NCBI GenBank assembly: GCA_014529385.2
Contig: CM043945.1
Span: 3,196,312-3,260,311, forward strand
Reading direction: 5' to 3'
Length of the DNA stretch: 64,000 nt
Source: Adiantum capillus-veneris
Taxonomy: Eukaryota; Streptophyta; Polypodiopsida; Polypodiales; Pteridaceae
Part shown: one piece after another, positions 19,851-30,321 of the stretch
How the letters are laid out: every line of letters starts with the position of its first letter
Numbering within the stretch: position 1 is the first letter of the stretch
Translations under genes and position numbers: made by a program
Notes under the pieces: model-generated
Seen by the model: only the letters and a program-made list of their open reading frames with translations
The model's database searches: none
Told to the model about the DNA's origin: nothing

Positions 19851-20540
19851 TTTTTAGGGTTTTAGGCCACACGACCGGTGCTCATAAGTCCCTTAACTTG
19901 GTCGGTTCAATCTCTCTTGTCCAATCGGCCATTTCTCTTCTAGTTGGGCATGCCACATCATCACTTTGTCGCATTCCTTCCTCTTGAAAGAATTGTCGAT
20001 TACGCCTACAAAAACAGCCAAAGGACAAAAACTTTCTTCAGTAGACACATACTCTATGTACTCATGCAAGAGACTCTACCAATCCAACACTTCTACAAAG
20101 ACATCAGGCATTGATCAATCACATTCCTATCGACGGTCTTAGATACAAATCTTGATCATTGTACCCATTTAGAAATCACATCCATACCACATTGATCTTT
20201 TCACGAATTTCTTGATCTACTTAATCTTGTTACTAAAAGATTCATATCCTTTCATTTCACATCTCAAGCAAGAAAACCATGCCCATGACCATCCTCACCA
20301 GACATTACATCCACATAGCATGCAGTCCACAAAACCACACACTTAGTTCACATTGAGCACCATGTTTTCAATCATTCAATCTAGCCATCTCATTCGTCCA
20401 AAAAAATTGATGCACTTAGATCACTGTGCAACCATTGCATCCTTCCGGAACTCTTGATGCACTCACAACAGTATCTAGTCATCTCATCCAAATAGACATC
20501 TTGATGCACTTGAATCTCATTTAGTTCACATTCACTTGTT
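19851..20540. other. Unassigned segment, possible U3 or leader remains
   Basis: There is no credible ORF. TTGATGCACT recurs four times between 20400 and 20510. The right end abuts the truncated start of a gypsy Gag, so the 5' LTR and leader of that element are missing here. Confidence 0.4.
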
Positions 20541-21000
20541 CTAAAATGGGGATTAAACATAATACGGTAGCTCAAATATACAACTTTAAACAGAAACATG
20601 GTGAGTCTGTTAGGGATTGTGCAACTCGAATGAAACAATACATTGCCAAATGCCCAGAGATGGAGATACCTGCAGGAGAGTGACTTGTATCATTTTTTCT
20701 GGAGGGACTGCTAAACAAAGAACTTCATGCTATACTCTATAATAAAAAAGCATACAACCCTAGAGACGTGTGTGTCTGATGCTATTGACCTAGGAGACAA
20801 TTGTGAGATCTTCAATGAAGAGGATGTCCCTAAGAATAACCAAAGCGAGAAGACAGCATCCACAAAACTAGCACAAGTGGAGACGGCTGCTGCGGCACCA
20901 CTCTCAGCCATAGAAGATATGCTAAAAAGGATGAATGACATGATGAACAATATGCAAAAAGCACCTATGAGAGGACCAGGACAGGGGATAAACCCATAGG
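20541..21000 (+). pseudogene. Gypsy element A: Gag N-terminal half, truncated and frameshifted
   Basis: The frame reads NTVAQIYNFKQKHGESVRDC then MKQYIAKCPEMEIPAGE and TGA, part of a retrotransposon gag domain (SFFLEGLLNKELHAILYNKK continues past the stop). A frameshift follows at about 20750, after which 20727-20999 encodes VSDAIDLGDNCEIFNEED and an acidic/Ala-rich segment ending MRGPGQGINP and TAG. The normal start lies upstream and is lost. It is continuous with the ORF at 21003-23132. Confidence 0.7.
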
Positions 21001-21002
21001 GA

Positions 21003-23129
21003 CAACCAATCAGGCCACAAAAATGGTGTGCAATCGAGGGGAAATGGACCAACCATGAGACCCACGAGTGCTACTTCAGACCAAAGTATGATGGGAATGT
21101 TCAGTACGTGCCCATGAGGCCCCAGGGACAACCCATGTACAGATATCAGCTTAATATGGCTCAAGTTCAAAGACCACCAATGGGTATGGAGAGACCTCAA
21201 CCTGTGTTGGGACAACAACCTCCTTATCCAGGACATAATGTGGTACCCGTAAAGTACATGCACCCAGAAGGAGTCATAGATGAACAAGCATTAGTGCATG
21301 TTACACCCTATGCAGAACCTAGTCCATCTACAGTAATGGTAGAGGGAGATTGGTATAGTCCACACCCACCACCAATGGAGGAAACCATGACTTATGCTCC
21401 ACCAAAGCTCGCAACAATTTATTATGTAGCTAATCAAGGTGTCAGACCTCCCATGGGAAGACCCATGATGAAGCCCAGAACAGGAAACTGTCATAACTGT
21501 GGTGTTGATGATCATTGGAAGAACATTTGTCCAGAGCCTGAAAAAAACCTTAAACCAATTGAAGCCTATTGCATACAATGTTGCAAAAAGGGAGGACACT
21601 TTTCAAAAGATTGTCCTAAGAATCCTTTGAAGAAAGGAAAAACTGAAGTAAACGTAGTCCAAGTGATGCCTAGCAACTCATCAGAGAGCGAACCAATTGT
21701 TCCAATCAAGGTAATCACTAGAGCCCAGGAAAAGAAAAAGAAACACAATTCCTCTGATGATTTGGAGAACACGAAAGTTTCTTCTCAAAGAATCAAAAGG
21801 AGCATAAGCAAAAGATATGAGATGAGAAAACAAAAACAACAGATTGAAAATGAAGAGAAAGCAAAAATGCTAGCCCAGGATAAGTTGAAAGAAACTGGCA
21901 GTGAATTCAAGGAAACAACCATGAAATCTGGAGGATCCATCCAAAACATAGGAAATAAATGGAAAAACTATCCATCTCCAGACATGGAAGCAGCTAAGCT
22001 GGAAGCTTATCAAAACTTGGCAAGAATCACGCAAGAAATGCTGGATAAACAAAAACCCAAGATTGAAAATATTGCAAAATCGGAAGAGCTTGCGGTAGAG
22101 GAAATGAAAGCTAAATTCGAAGTGGTGGCAGAACCCCACCTTGAAAGAAATAAACCAGAACTCATAGTGCCGGACAGTGAAGATGCCGTAGACGGAATTC
22201 CATTAGTAGAAGAAGACTCGCCAGGACACTTATGGGAAAAGGTAAGAGAGATCAATGATGGGAGCTTAACTTTAAAGTCAGCTCCTATAGAGGAAGTATG
22301 GTTGGATAAACTACCATCCGATATGAACATGGATTTACAATCCTTGTACGGGGATTGCGGATCGGAGGCTTCAAGAATATCTAAACCTTTGACTTTAAAA
22401 ACATTACCTTCATACTTGCGAGATAACGAAGATGAATCTATCATTTGCAAAACCACTCAAGTAAAAAGAGCCAAACAGACCCTGGAAGTAGACAACATTC
22501 ATTCAATCATGTCTACACCTATCCAATGCACTCTTACTTTGGGAGAACCGTTGAAATTCAGGCCATACTTATGGAACGATTTACAGAAAACCCTAGAGAA
22601 GGTGGGGATAACGGGGTTAATCTCTAAGAATCTGAGAAACTTGAAAAAAGAAACGGAAAACAAAGAGATTCGATCAGTTCCTATGAACAAGGTCGGAGAA
22701 TATTATGAAGGGGAAGAAGGAAACACGACCCTCACAGTGAGATATAATGACATTGAAACCATGGTGATACTGGATAGTGGAGCTGGCATAGCCATAGCCA
22801 TTATAGCAGTATGGGAATCCTGGGGACAGCCAGCCATTAGACAAACGCGAATGAAATTACAGCTAGCTGACAAACACATTGAGAGACCACTAGGACTACT
22901 AGAAAAAGTGATAGTCAACTCCTATGGAATTGAATATCAACACACATTTGCCATAGTAGATTTTGGAAAAAAACTCAACTATGAAATCATATTGGGAAGA
23001 CCTTTCATGCGACAGGTACAACTTATCCAAGATTGGGGAAACGACTATCTGTACTTGAAGCAGGTGGGATCTATAACAAGAGTCAATCTAAAAGATCACA
23101 CCTATAGAGATGTCTTAAGAACACCCATC
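21003..23129 (+). pseudogene. Gypsy element A: Gag C-terminus with two zinc knuckles, and retropepsin
   Basis: This is the longest open frame in the window. The N-terminal part is Pro/Gln/Met-rich. The first zinc knuckle is CHNCGVDDHWKNIC (CX2CX4HX4C, near 21489-21530). A second, slightly irregular one follows (CIQCCKKGGHFSKDC, CX2CX5HX4C). A long charged, coiled-coil-prone linker follows. The retropepsin lies at about 22740-23120: MVILDSGAGIAIA is the active site (DSG), and YEIILGRPFMRQVQLIQDWG the conserved C-terminal half. The frame ends at a TAA at 23130-23132, after which the same frame continues to 23709, so the stop may be a late mutation. Confidence 0.85.
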
Positions 23130-23132
23130 TAA

Positions 23133-24366
23133 GAGTTTGATTCAGTCTCTTCGGCTGAAACTAAACTCCCATCTTGGCTAAACAAAGACACTCGTATTTG
23201 GATGTGCAGAGCTTCAAAAAATGGAAGCTTAAGACGAGAGGAATGTATCCTAGAAAGGGAGTGTACAGATGAAGCCTACATATCTGAACCCTTTCCAGAG
23301 CATTTATTCGAACCATTTGAGTGGACTCAAATTCTAGCAACAATGGATGTATGTGTGAATACGTCTATGCCTACTCAATTTTGCAATGAGGATGGCTACG
23401 ACATAATTCCCATCCAAATGATGTCAGTCCTTGACATTGAAAACAAAGATGAGGAAACAAAGGACTTAATGAAAGCTCAACAAATCTTTTCTGACCTCTA
23501 TTACGATGCAACTGATGAGTTAGATGAACACTCAGCTACCTCAGAAGATTCGGAATCAGAAAAAGAGCATACGAGGGCTCAGTTACTCTTAAAGGGAGGG
23601 GAGGAAAAGTTTTTTGACTTTCCAAACCATAAATCAAGAAGACAAAAATGGTATAGAAGAAAAAGAGACACTAAAATTGTGAAAGCACGACCTACCATCA
23701 GTCTCCAGTAAAACACAATTCCTGATGCAAATAGAGGCTAATGATTGTGTCAAGGAAAAAATAACTGGTAAATAACCTTCAAACAGAAACTTAGAAATGT
23801 CTCAGACATCAAGAAAAACAAGGAAGGGTACTCACAAAGAATATCAGGATAGAAAGCCACTCATGACCACAGTCGAGCAGAAAAAGAAATATCAAGAGTT
23901 GAAAAAAGCTCTAAAGGAGATATACACCATCGAAATGGAAACTACGGAAGAGGATGGTAAGGATGTAGTGCATGTTCCATCCCATTATAAAAAGTATACT
24001 CTCCAAGATCAAAAAATAATAATCGAACAACCTGTTAGGGAACTACGGAAACAAGGCAAGTCTTACGAAGGACCTAAAAACGCTAAAAGGGTGGACTTGG
24101 TTGAACCAGGAGAAGAGCCTAGACCGGCTTACATTGCAAACGACCTAACAAAAAAAGAAGAAAAGCTTTTGTTGGGCTTGTTAAAGAAATACCGAGATAT
24201 CTTCGCTTGGTCTTACGAGGATCTCAAGGGTGTTGATCCAGAAATCTGTCAGCATATTATACCTATGAGAGATGATGTGAAACCAAGTAGACAGAGACCA
24301 TACACTTATAACGAAACATTTGCCAGAACCAGAAATCTGTCAACATACTATACCTATGAGAGATGA
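23133..24366 (+). pseudogene. Gypsy element A: protease-RT linker region
   Basis: The frame of the Gag-protease ORF continues from 23133 to 23709 (WMCRASKNGSLRREECILER, PEHLFEPFEWTQILATMD, acidic DELDEHSATSEDSESEKEH). After a gap with stops, 23797-24366 reads KKKYQELKKALKEIYTIEME, LLGLLKKYRDIFAWSYEDLK and GVDPEICQHIIPMRDDVKP. The latter is the usual segment just before the RT fingers in gypsy Pol. A 91-bp direct duplication at 24238-24419 shifts the frame into the RT ORF. Confidence 0.75.
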
Positions 24367-24419
24367 TGTGAAACCAAGTAGACAGAGACCATACACTTAT
24401 AACGAAACATTTGCCAGAA
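24238..24419 (+). repeat. 91-bp tandem duplication at the start of RT
   Basis: CCAGAAATCTGTCAGCATAT at 24238 is repeated as CCAGAAATCTGTCAACATAC at 24329, and the match continues through AGACAGAGACCATACACTTA. The period of 91 is not a multiple of three, so the duplication breaks the ORF. Confidence 0.9.
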
Positions 24420-25099
24420 AGATCAAAGAAGAGATTGAAAAACTGAAGGAAGCCGAATTCATTTACGAAATTGAACACACTGATTGGGTGTCTCCAATTG
24501 TGGTAGTACCTAAGAAGAATGGGAAATTACGAGTGTGTGTTAATCTCAAAAAAGTAAATGCAGCTACCATTAGAGACAACTTTCCTCTTTTGATAACTGA
24601 GCATGTTTTAGAACGAGTGGCAGGAAAAGAAGCTTACAGCTTCTTAGATGGATTTTCGAGATACAATCAACTTTTGATTGACCCAAAAGATCAGCATAAA
24701 ACTGCTTTTGCAACAGAATGGGATATATTTGCCTATCAGGTTATGCCGTTTGGGTTAACTAATGCTCCAACCACATTTCAGAGATTGATGAGTCATGCTT
24801 TCAAAGAATATCTTCGGAAATTCTTAGAAGTATACATGGATGATCTATGCGTACATTCGTCAATCCGAGTTGATCATTTTGAACACCTCAAAAAGGTATT
24901 CGAGAAATGTAGACTTTACAGGATTTGCTTAAACCTTGAAAAGTGCACATTCATGGGAAGAGAAGGAAAAATTCTTGGACATATAGTGTTTAAAAATGGC
25001 ATAGCTATCGATATGGAAAAGATTCATGTCATTGTTGATTTTCTTAGACCAACAACAGTCAAAGGGGTACAAGCATTCATGGGGCATTGTGGATATTAG
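24367..25099 (+). pseudogene. Gypsy element A: reverse transcriptase
   Basis: RT blocks appear in order. The fingers contain EAEFIYEIEHTDWVSPIVVV and KKNGKLRVCVNLKKVNAAT. The palm contains AYSFLDGFSRYNQLLIDPKD (first catalytic Asp changed context: FLDGFSRY, the usual DxxSGY region), then ATEWDIFAYQVMPFGLTNAP and the catalytic box VYMDDLCVHS (YMDD). The end reads CTFMGREGKILGHIVFKNGI and VQAFMGHCGY. A TAG at 25097-25099 replaces an expected Tyr codon; the coding then continues in the same frame. It retains all RT motifs, so this is a fairly recent death. Confidence 0.9.
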
Positions 25100-25640
25100 C
25101 GACGTTTCATCTACATGTATGCCATAATTGCAAAACCCATGTATAGCTTGATTACGCACTTTGAATGGACCGAGGCATGTGAAGAATCCTTCACGAAGCT
25201 TAAGCAAGCTCTCATCTCAACTCCAATATTGAAAGCACCCGATTGGGATAAGGTATTCCACGTACATGTAGATGCTTCAAATTTTGCTATTCGATGTATA
25301 CTAGCTCAACCGGGAGATGGGAAACTTGACTTTTCTATCTCTTATGCTAGCCGACAATTGAACATGGCAGAAAATAATTACACCACCACTGAAAGAGAAC
25401 GGCTTGGAATGATCTATGCCGTTAAAAAGTATAGACATTACCTATTAGCCAACAAGTTTGTGTTCTTTGTGGACCACCAAGCCTTGTTATATTTGGTCAA
25501 CAAACCATGCAGCACAGGGAAAATAGTGAGATGGTTCATCATTCTTCTCGAATTTGATTTCACTGTGGTTGTAACAAAAGGCACTACACATCAACGAGCA
25601 GATCATTTATCAAGGATTGTTTTAGGGGAATCACCTAAAG
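25100..25640 (+). pseudogene. Gypsy element A: RNase H
   Basis: This continues directly after the TAG: RRFIYMYAIIAKPMYSLITH, then FHVHVDASNFAIRCILAQPG (first catalytic Asp), NNYTTTERERLGMIYAVKKY (Glu), RHYLLANKFVFFVDHQALLY (Asp) and GTTHQRADHLSRIVLGESP (last Asp with preceding basic residues). No stop or frameshift lies inside the domain. Confidence 0.9.
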
Positions 25641-26061
25641 GGGTAGATGATGATCTACCAGATGCCTATTTGTTCTCCATGGAAATGATACCTAGATGGT
25701 CGGAGAAAATTGTGTCATTAATGACCATAGCTCAAGTGGATTCACCACTTCCTATCACAATTGATTTAATCGAGAAATTGGCTATGTATCAATTACTAGC
25801 TGGGAGGCTATATAAAAGAAATCGAGATGGGATATTGCTTTTGTGCATTAACCCTGAAGAAAAGGAACAATACCTAAGTCAAGCACATGTTACCATAATA
25901 GGACTTCACTTTGCGGAAGACCAAACTATGCAACGAATCTTAAGACTTGAAGTATTTTGGCCGACTATGAGGAGAGATGTTAGATCTTTTGTAAAAGATT
26001 GCCCTCAGTGTAAAAAACAACCACCCATTCCTTATGTAACATTCTTTCAAATGTCACCTGC
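25641..26061 (+). pseudogene. Gypsy element A: first zinc-binding module
   Basis: Between RNase H and the integrase, the frame encodes LIEKLAMYQLLAGRLYKRNR, then QAHVTIIGLHFAEDQTMQRI, VFWPTMRRDVRSFV and KDCPQCKK. This is an H2C2-type integrase zinc-binding module (His, His, Cys-x2-Cys) with its usual preceding pre-integrase segment. It is followed not by an integrase core but by a second, better preserved copy of the same kind of module. Confidence 0.75.
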
Positions 26062-26500
26062 TCCTAACTGGAGTAAATATCTAGTTACTTACTTATCGAA
26101 CCGAACATTTCCTGAGAATATGAGTAAACTCCAACAAAGAGCAATTGAAACGGAAGCAAGAGACTATGCTCTTATTGGGAACCAATTGTATAGGTGAGGT
26201 AAAGATCAACATTTGCGTCTTTGTGCAAATGAAAACAAGTATATTCCGATTATAGGACAAGCACATGCTGGATTAGCTGGAGGTCACTTTTTGAGTGAGA
26301 CCACCGCAAGAGCAATCTTGATGGCAGGCATATGGTGGCCAACACTTTTTGCAGATGCCAAAGAATATGTTCGAAGGTGTGATGCTTGTCAACGAGCAAA
26401 AATGCCAACACAAGTAGACAGCATGCCCTTAAGACCAATGATGGGGGCTCGAGCCTTCGCAAAATGGGGTATAGATTTTGTTGGACCGATACAGCCACCT
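26062..26500 (+). pseudogene. Gypsy element A: second zinc-binding module
   Basis: After the first module comes WSKYLVTYLSNRTFPENM, RAIETEARDYALIGNQLYR and TGA (26195-26197, likely from CGA), then QAHAGLAGGHFLSETTARAI, GIWWPTLFADAKEYVRRCD and ACQRAK. Both the pre-integrase segment (x-Y-x-L-x-x-x-x-L-Y-x-R) and the H2C2 finger are repeated relative to 25641-26061, at low identity. Confidence 0.8.
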
Positions 26501-27271
26501 GCTTACAAAACCCAAGCTCAATATATCATTGTAGCTACGGACTATTTGACCAAATGGGCCAAGACTAAGGCAACCCAAAAGAATGATGCCAGAACCACTG
26601 TTGCATTCTTATGTGAGTATGTATTCGTAAGGTATGGACTACCAATAGAGATTGTCAGTGATTGGGGAACTCATTTCCTCAACGAGGTAATAAAGTATTT
26701 GCTTAATGAGTTTATGGTTATCCATAACAAATCAACTCCCTATCACCCACGAGCAAACGGGCAAGCTGAGCATACGAATAAAATTCTTAGCTCAGTACTG
26801 ACCAAAGTGGTTAGTTCAGGAAGGACAGACTGGGAAATGAATCTCCATGTTGCTCTATGGGCTTATTGAGTTTCATTCAAAACAACTCTAAATGCCACAC
26901 CCTTTAACCTTGTTTATGGTCTCGATGCCATACTCCCAATAGAGTTTCTATTGCCGACATTAAGGGTAGCACAGACTCTTGAGTGGAATGGACATGAATT
27001 GTCAGAACGACTTGAAGATTTGGAAAAGCTAGACGGGCAAAGGCTAACCGATGTAGCTCATATCTATGCACAAAAGCGGAAACAAAAACAGTTTTTTGAT
27101 TCCCACTTAATCACAAAAAAATTCAGGGACTTAGTTATAGTCTATTCCCTTAAACAACACATTCCCAAGTTTAAGAAAAAGGGAAATGGACCATTTATCA
27201 TTGAAGATGTATCGCCAAGTGGAGCAGCAAGCATTGACCGGGGGAATAACGACAATCAAAGGATGCAATAA
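26440..27271 (+). pseudogene. Gypsy element A: integrase core and C-terminal domain
   Basis: The core begins AFAKWGIDFVGPIQPPAYKT with the first catalytic Asp and continues FVRYGLPIEIVSDWGTHFLN (second Asp) and TPYHPRANGQAEHTNKILSS (Glu). The DDE triad is intact. A TGA at 26867-26869 interrupts ALWAY-VSFKTTL, again consistent with a CGA codon mutated by C to T. Downstream, ATPFNLVYGLDAILPIEFLL and the basic QKRKQKQFFDSHLITKKFRD give the C-terminal domain, ending GNGPFIIEDVSPSGAAS. Confidence 0.85.
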
Positions 27272-27275
27272 GAAT

Positions 27276-28178
27276 CCAACTCCAACATTGGGAGTAGTCA
27301 ACTTGAATGTGGTAGTACATGGATGTTCATGTCCGCATCAGTTTGTATGCTTGCCAGATGAACACATGAATGAGACGATGATTCTTGGCATTCCTTGGAT
27401 GTTTACATACAAAGCAGTGCCAGATTGGGATACGAATCAGCTAAAGCTATCACTTAAAGGAGGGCAACTCATTGTTCCTATTGCACCAAGCAAAGAGGAA
27501 TGGAAAAGATGATATTAGAAGACCAATCCACGAAGCAAATCTTCTCCATCCCATCAACAAACAAATGCTACAAGTAGCATGCAAGGAGTCAGGCAAATTT
27601 GGGTACCAAAAGTACAACTTGTGGACAAACTAAATCAGATTTGGGTCCCTAAAACTTCACCAAGGAAACAGAAGCCGGTTCCAAGGATTCGAGCACAGAA
27701 TTGAGCACGTATGAACAAAGAACCTAACATGAAAAGAGTTTGGAGGAAAAAGGAGCACTTATCTTCTCCACACACCGTGAAACCAGTCAAACAGTGGTGA
27801 GTTAAGTCGCAACAGGCTCTAAAACACTATGCACCAAGCCGACCAAGCTATCAATGGCGCGTAAAAGCTCGACAACCATCTAATGTGCTACCAACAGCTC
27901 AAGCAATCAGCGTGTTTAAACACCCTGATGGTACTATCAAACAGAGAGCACAAAGGCTACAAGATTTGCTCTTTGGAAGAAATCAGCAACAAACCTCGAC
28001 GTCGGAAACCCTTGAGTTATTTACTCAAGACCCCACTCTGGCACAACATATTGAGTTGAATTGCATTGATCTTCATATCATGGTAGAGCCAATTGCGGCT
28101 ATGCAAAGACACAAATGTTCAACCCATGCAAGCAGTCGTCCCGGAGAACACCATCTAGGAGGGGTGGAAGAGTACTAA
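27276..28178 (+). pseudogene. ORF downstream of integrase with retropepsin-like C-terminal half
   Basis: 27186-27512 is open and overlaps the end of integrase in another frame. Its coding-looking part reads TLGVVNLNVVVHGCSCPHQF, then NETMILGIPWMFTYKAVPDW and LSLKGGQLIVPI, the pattern of the second half of a retropepsin (I-L-G-x-P-W, then D-W). The D-S/T-G active site is not present. A further frame with stops continues to 28178: QIWVPKVQLVDKLNQIWVPK is an internal repeat, followed by basic sequence and FKHPDGTIKQRAQRLQDLLF. This is not a standard gypsy 3' gene. Its function is unknown; it may be debris of another element. Confidence 0.5.
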
Positions 28179-30321
28179 GTACTAAGTAATTAAGGGCAAT
28201 GTTTGAAGAGGGAGGAAAAAGTTTCATGTTAATGTGTGATTTTTTGCAAAATTTCCTAATAATGCTCTTATAATTCATCATCAAGGGAAAATTCACTGAT
28301 AATATCTTCCCGATGAGTGTAAATAGTGTATATATTGTCAGAAAATCATCAAAAATAGTCCTTTTTTGGGTATTTTTCATCATTTTGTTGATAAGAAGAC
28401 TTAAAAATGGAAAAAATCTGAGAAAAAACAATAAAGCTGTGTTTTTCAAGGAATTTTCTTAATTATTGGATTTTTACTTTACTTTTTTGGAGCATTTTGC
28501 TATTTTCTTTGATTTTTTTAAAAAAAGTAAAAAATTAATAATAAATAGCAAGTAAGCTCAAATGGAAAAACGGACGACACGATGGTGATAAAAAAGACAA
28601 GGCGGACAAGCACAAAAATTTTCAACGAAATCAGAAGATGGAAGCGGGAAGCTTAAATTAGGCGGTCAAGCCTACTTCTGCAAAATTCTTGCAGAATGAG
28701 CTACAGGAATCCGATTTGGGAAATTTTTGAGCCTAACATAGATTTCACGGCCTAATAGGACAAACGGGGGATTTGAGGAAATTTGGTTCGGGAAGTCCGG
28801 GTATAGATATCCAGGGTAGGCTAAAACCACCTCATTTTCACTTGGAGCCTTTGCAGAGAGAGCATTTCGGCCTCTTTCGCGCGACGTTTCTGGAGGCCAC
28901 AATTGACCTTTTTTAGTGCCGTCTCACACGAGACATGAGGGGTAAGTTCTTTACTCATCAATGATCCATTTTGTATAGCCGGTAGCTAGTCTAAAGCCCT
29001 AGAAAAAACCCTAGAAACCGAGCAATGCACGAAAACCTACGACCTAAAATTGACCATAGCGGCTTGCCAACTTGACCAAATCGGATGGGATTTGAACCAT
29101 AGCATGCCCTAACAATATAGAACCCTTCCATACCATCATATGACCATTCGGCTGGGGTCAAGGGGGTCCCCATTAGAGAAATTAGGGTTTTTGCAAAAGA
29201 CCAGAATTCCGACCTGACTCCACAGATGGCTTGCTAATGATGTTCATATATAATGTATATGATGGGTTTGGTGAAATCTATCAAGTAAAGCCCTCGAAAA
29301 GCAGAAAACGGCTCGAAGGTTACAAAGCGTCAAATTCGACATACGAAGCCAAACTGACTCCAAATGAGCCAAAATTGGACAGGTAGCTTCACAACTATGT
29401 TACGGACAAGTCCAAAGCCTCAAAGTTGACCGACCAATCCAACAGATAGAGTAATCACAAAAAACAGTGATTTCAGAGTTGACAGAGCACCAAGTGATGC
29501 CGGCATGACCAAACTTGACCAAATTCAATTTAGGACTTGTATTAAGTGTATGAAACATGTCTAGGTCAAAATCTATGAGAATTGCAAAGTTTTTGTCACT
29601 GTAGTAAGTAATCACGATTATTTACTTTTGCATCATTTTTTCTTGGAAATTGTCAATTCACCTCACCTATCATTTGTACACACCTATTACATGCCAAAAA
29701 TCAAGTATGAGCCAAAATGACCACCCATTACTTGCAAAATTGCCAAAAAACGCAAAGAAGTCTTTGTAAGCCAAAATCTGAGATATGAACAACTTTTCTT
29801 GATCCAAATCACCTCATAATTCATACCCAAGCTCTATACCATGCTTAGAACCAATGTATGCAAAAAAATGTCAATTTTGGAAGAAAAGTTAATAATCGAG
29901 ATTATTTACTTTTTGGTCAAAATTGGGGAATTTGGACATTTTGTCATCATACATCCAAAGTACATGTTGTGATAAGCCCACTAGCCAATTTTGAGTTAAT
30001 TTGAATTTCAAAATCTCAAATTTCCTTTATATCTACTGTTTCAGAGACGTAAAGTCAAAATCTGATACCATTTTCACCCTGTGCATCCAAATGAGCCCAT
30101 ATCTCCCTCAGAGCATGTAATTGGCATATACTTCAAGCCTATAAAGCCAAGTTTGCAAAAAAGTTGAAATTTTTCTCAGCTGTAAATAATCGCGATTATT
30201 TACTTTGGTTGCAAATTTTTGTTTTGACCATACAGTTTTGTTCCTAGCATGATTTTATGCATCTTTGCTTGTTCAAAAATTGATTTGAAGCAATTTGGTT
30301 ACAATCATTGATCTCCAAAGG
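28179..30321. repeat. AT-rich spacer with a diverged repeat of about 290 bp
   Basis: There is no credible gene in 2.1 kb. A palindromic motif around AATAATCGCGATTATT occurs at 30182-30203 (perfect, 22 bp with flanks) and in imperfect form at about 29608-29624 and 29889-29909, giving spacings near 283 and 293. Each is followed by TTTACTTT and preceded by a TTTTTGTCAC or TTTCTCAGC-like string. Related sequence (GCTGTTAATAATCGTGATTT) occurs inside the LTR at about 32515, which suggests this spacer belongs with the coiled-coil element to its right. Confidence 0.55.

Noticed and set aside
21000-22456. Minus-strand ORFs of 100-150 codons opposite element A Gag
   Set aside because: They are shadows of the long plus-strand Gag-protease frame, which has zinc knuckles and a retropepsin.
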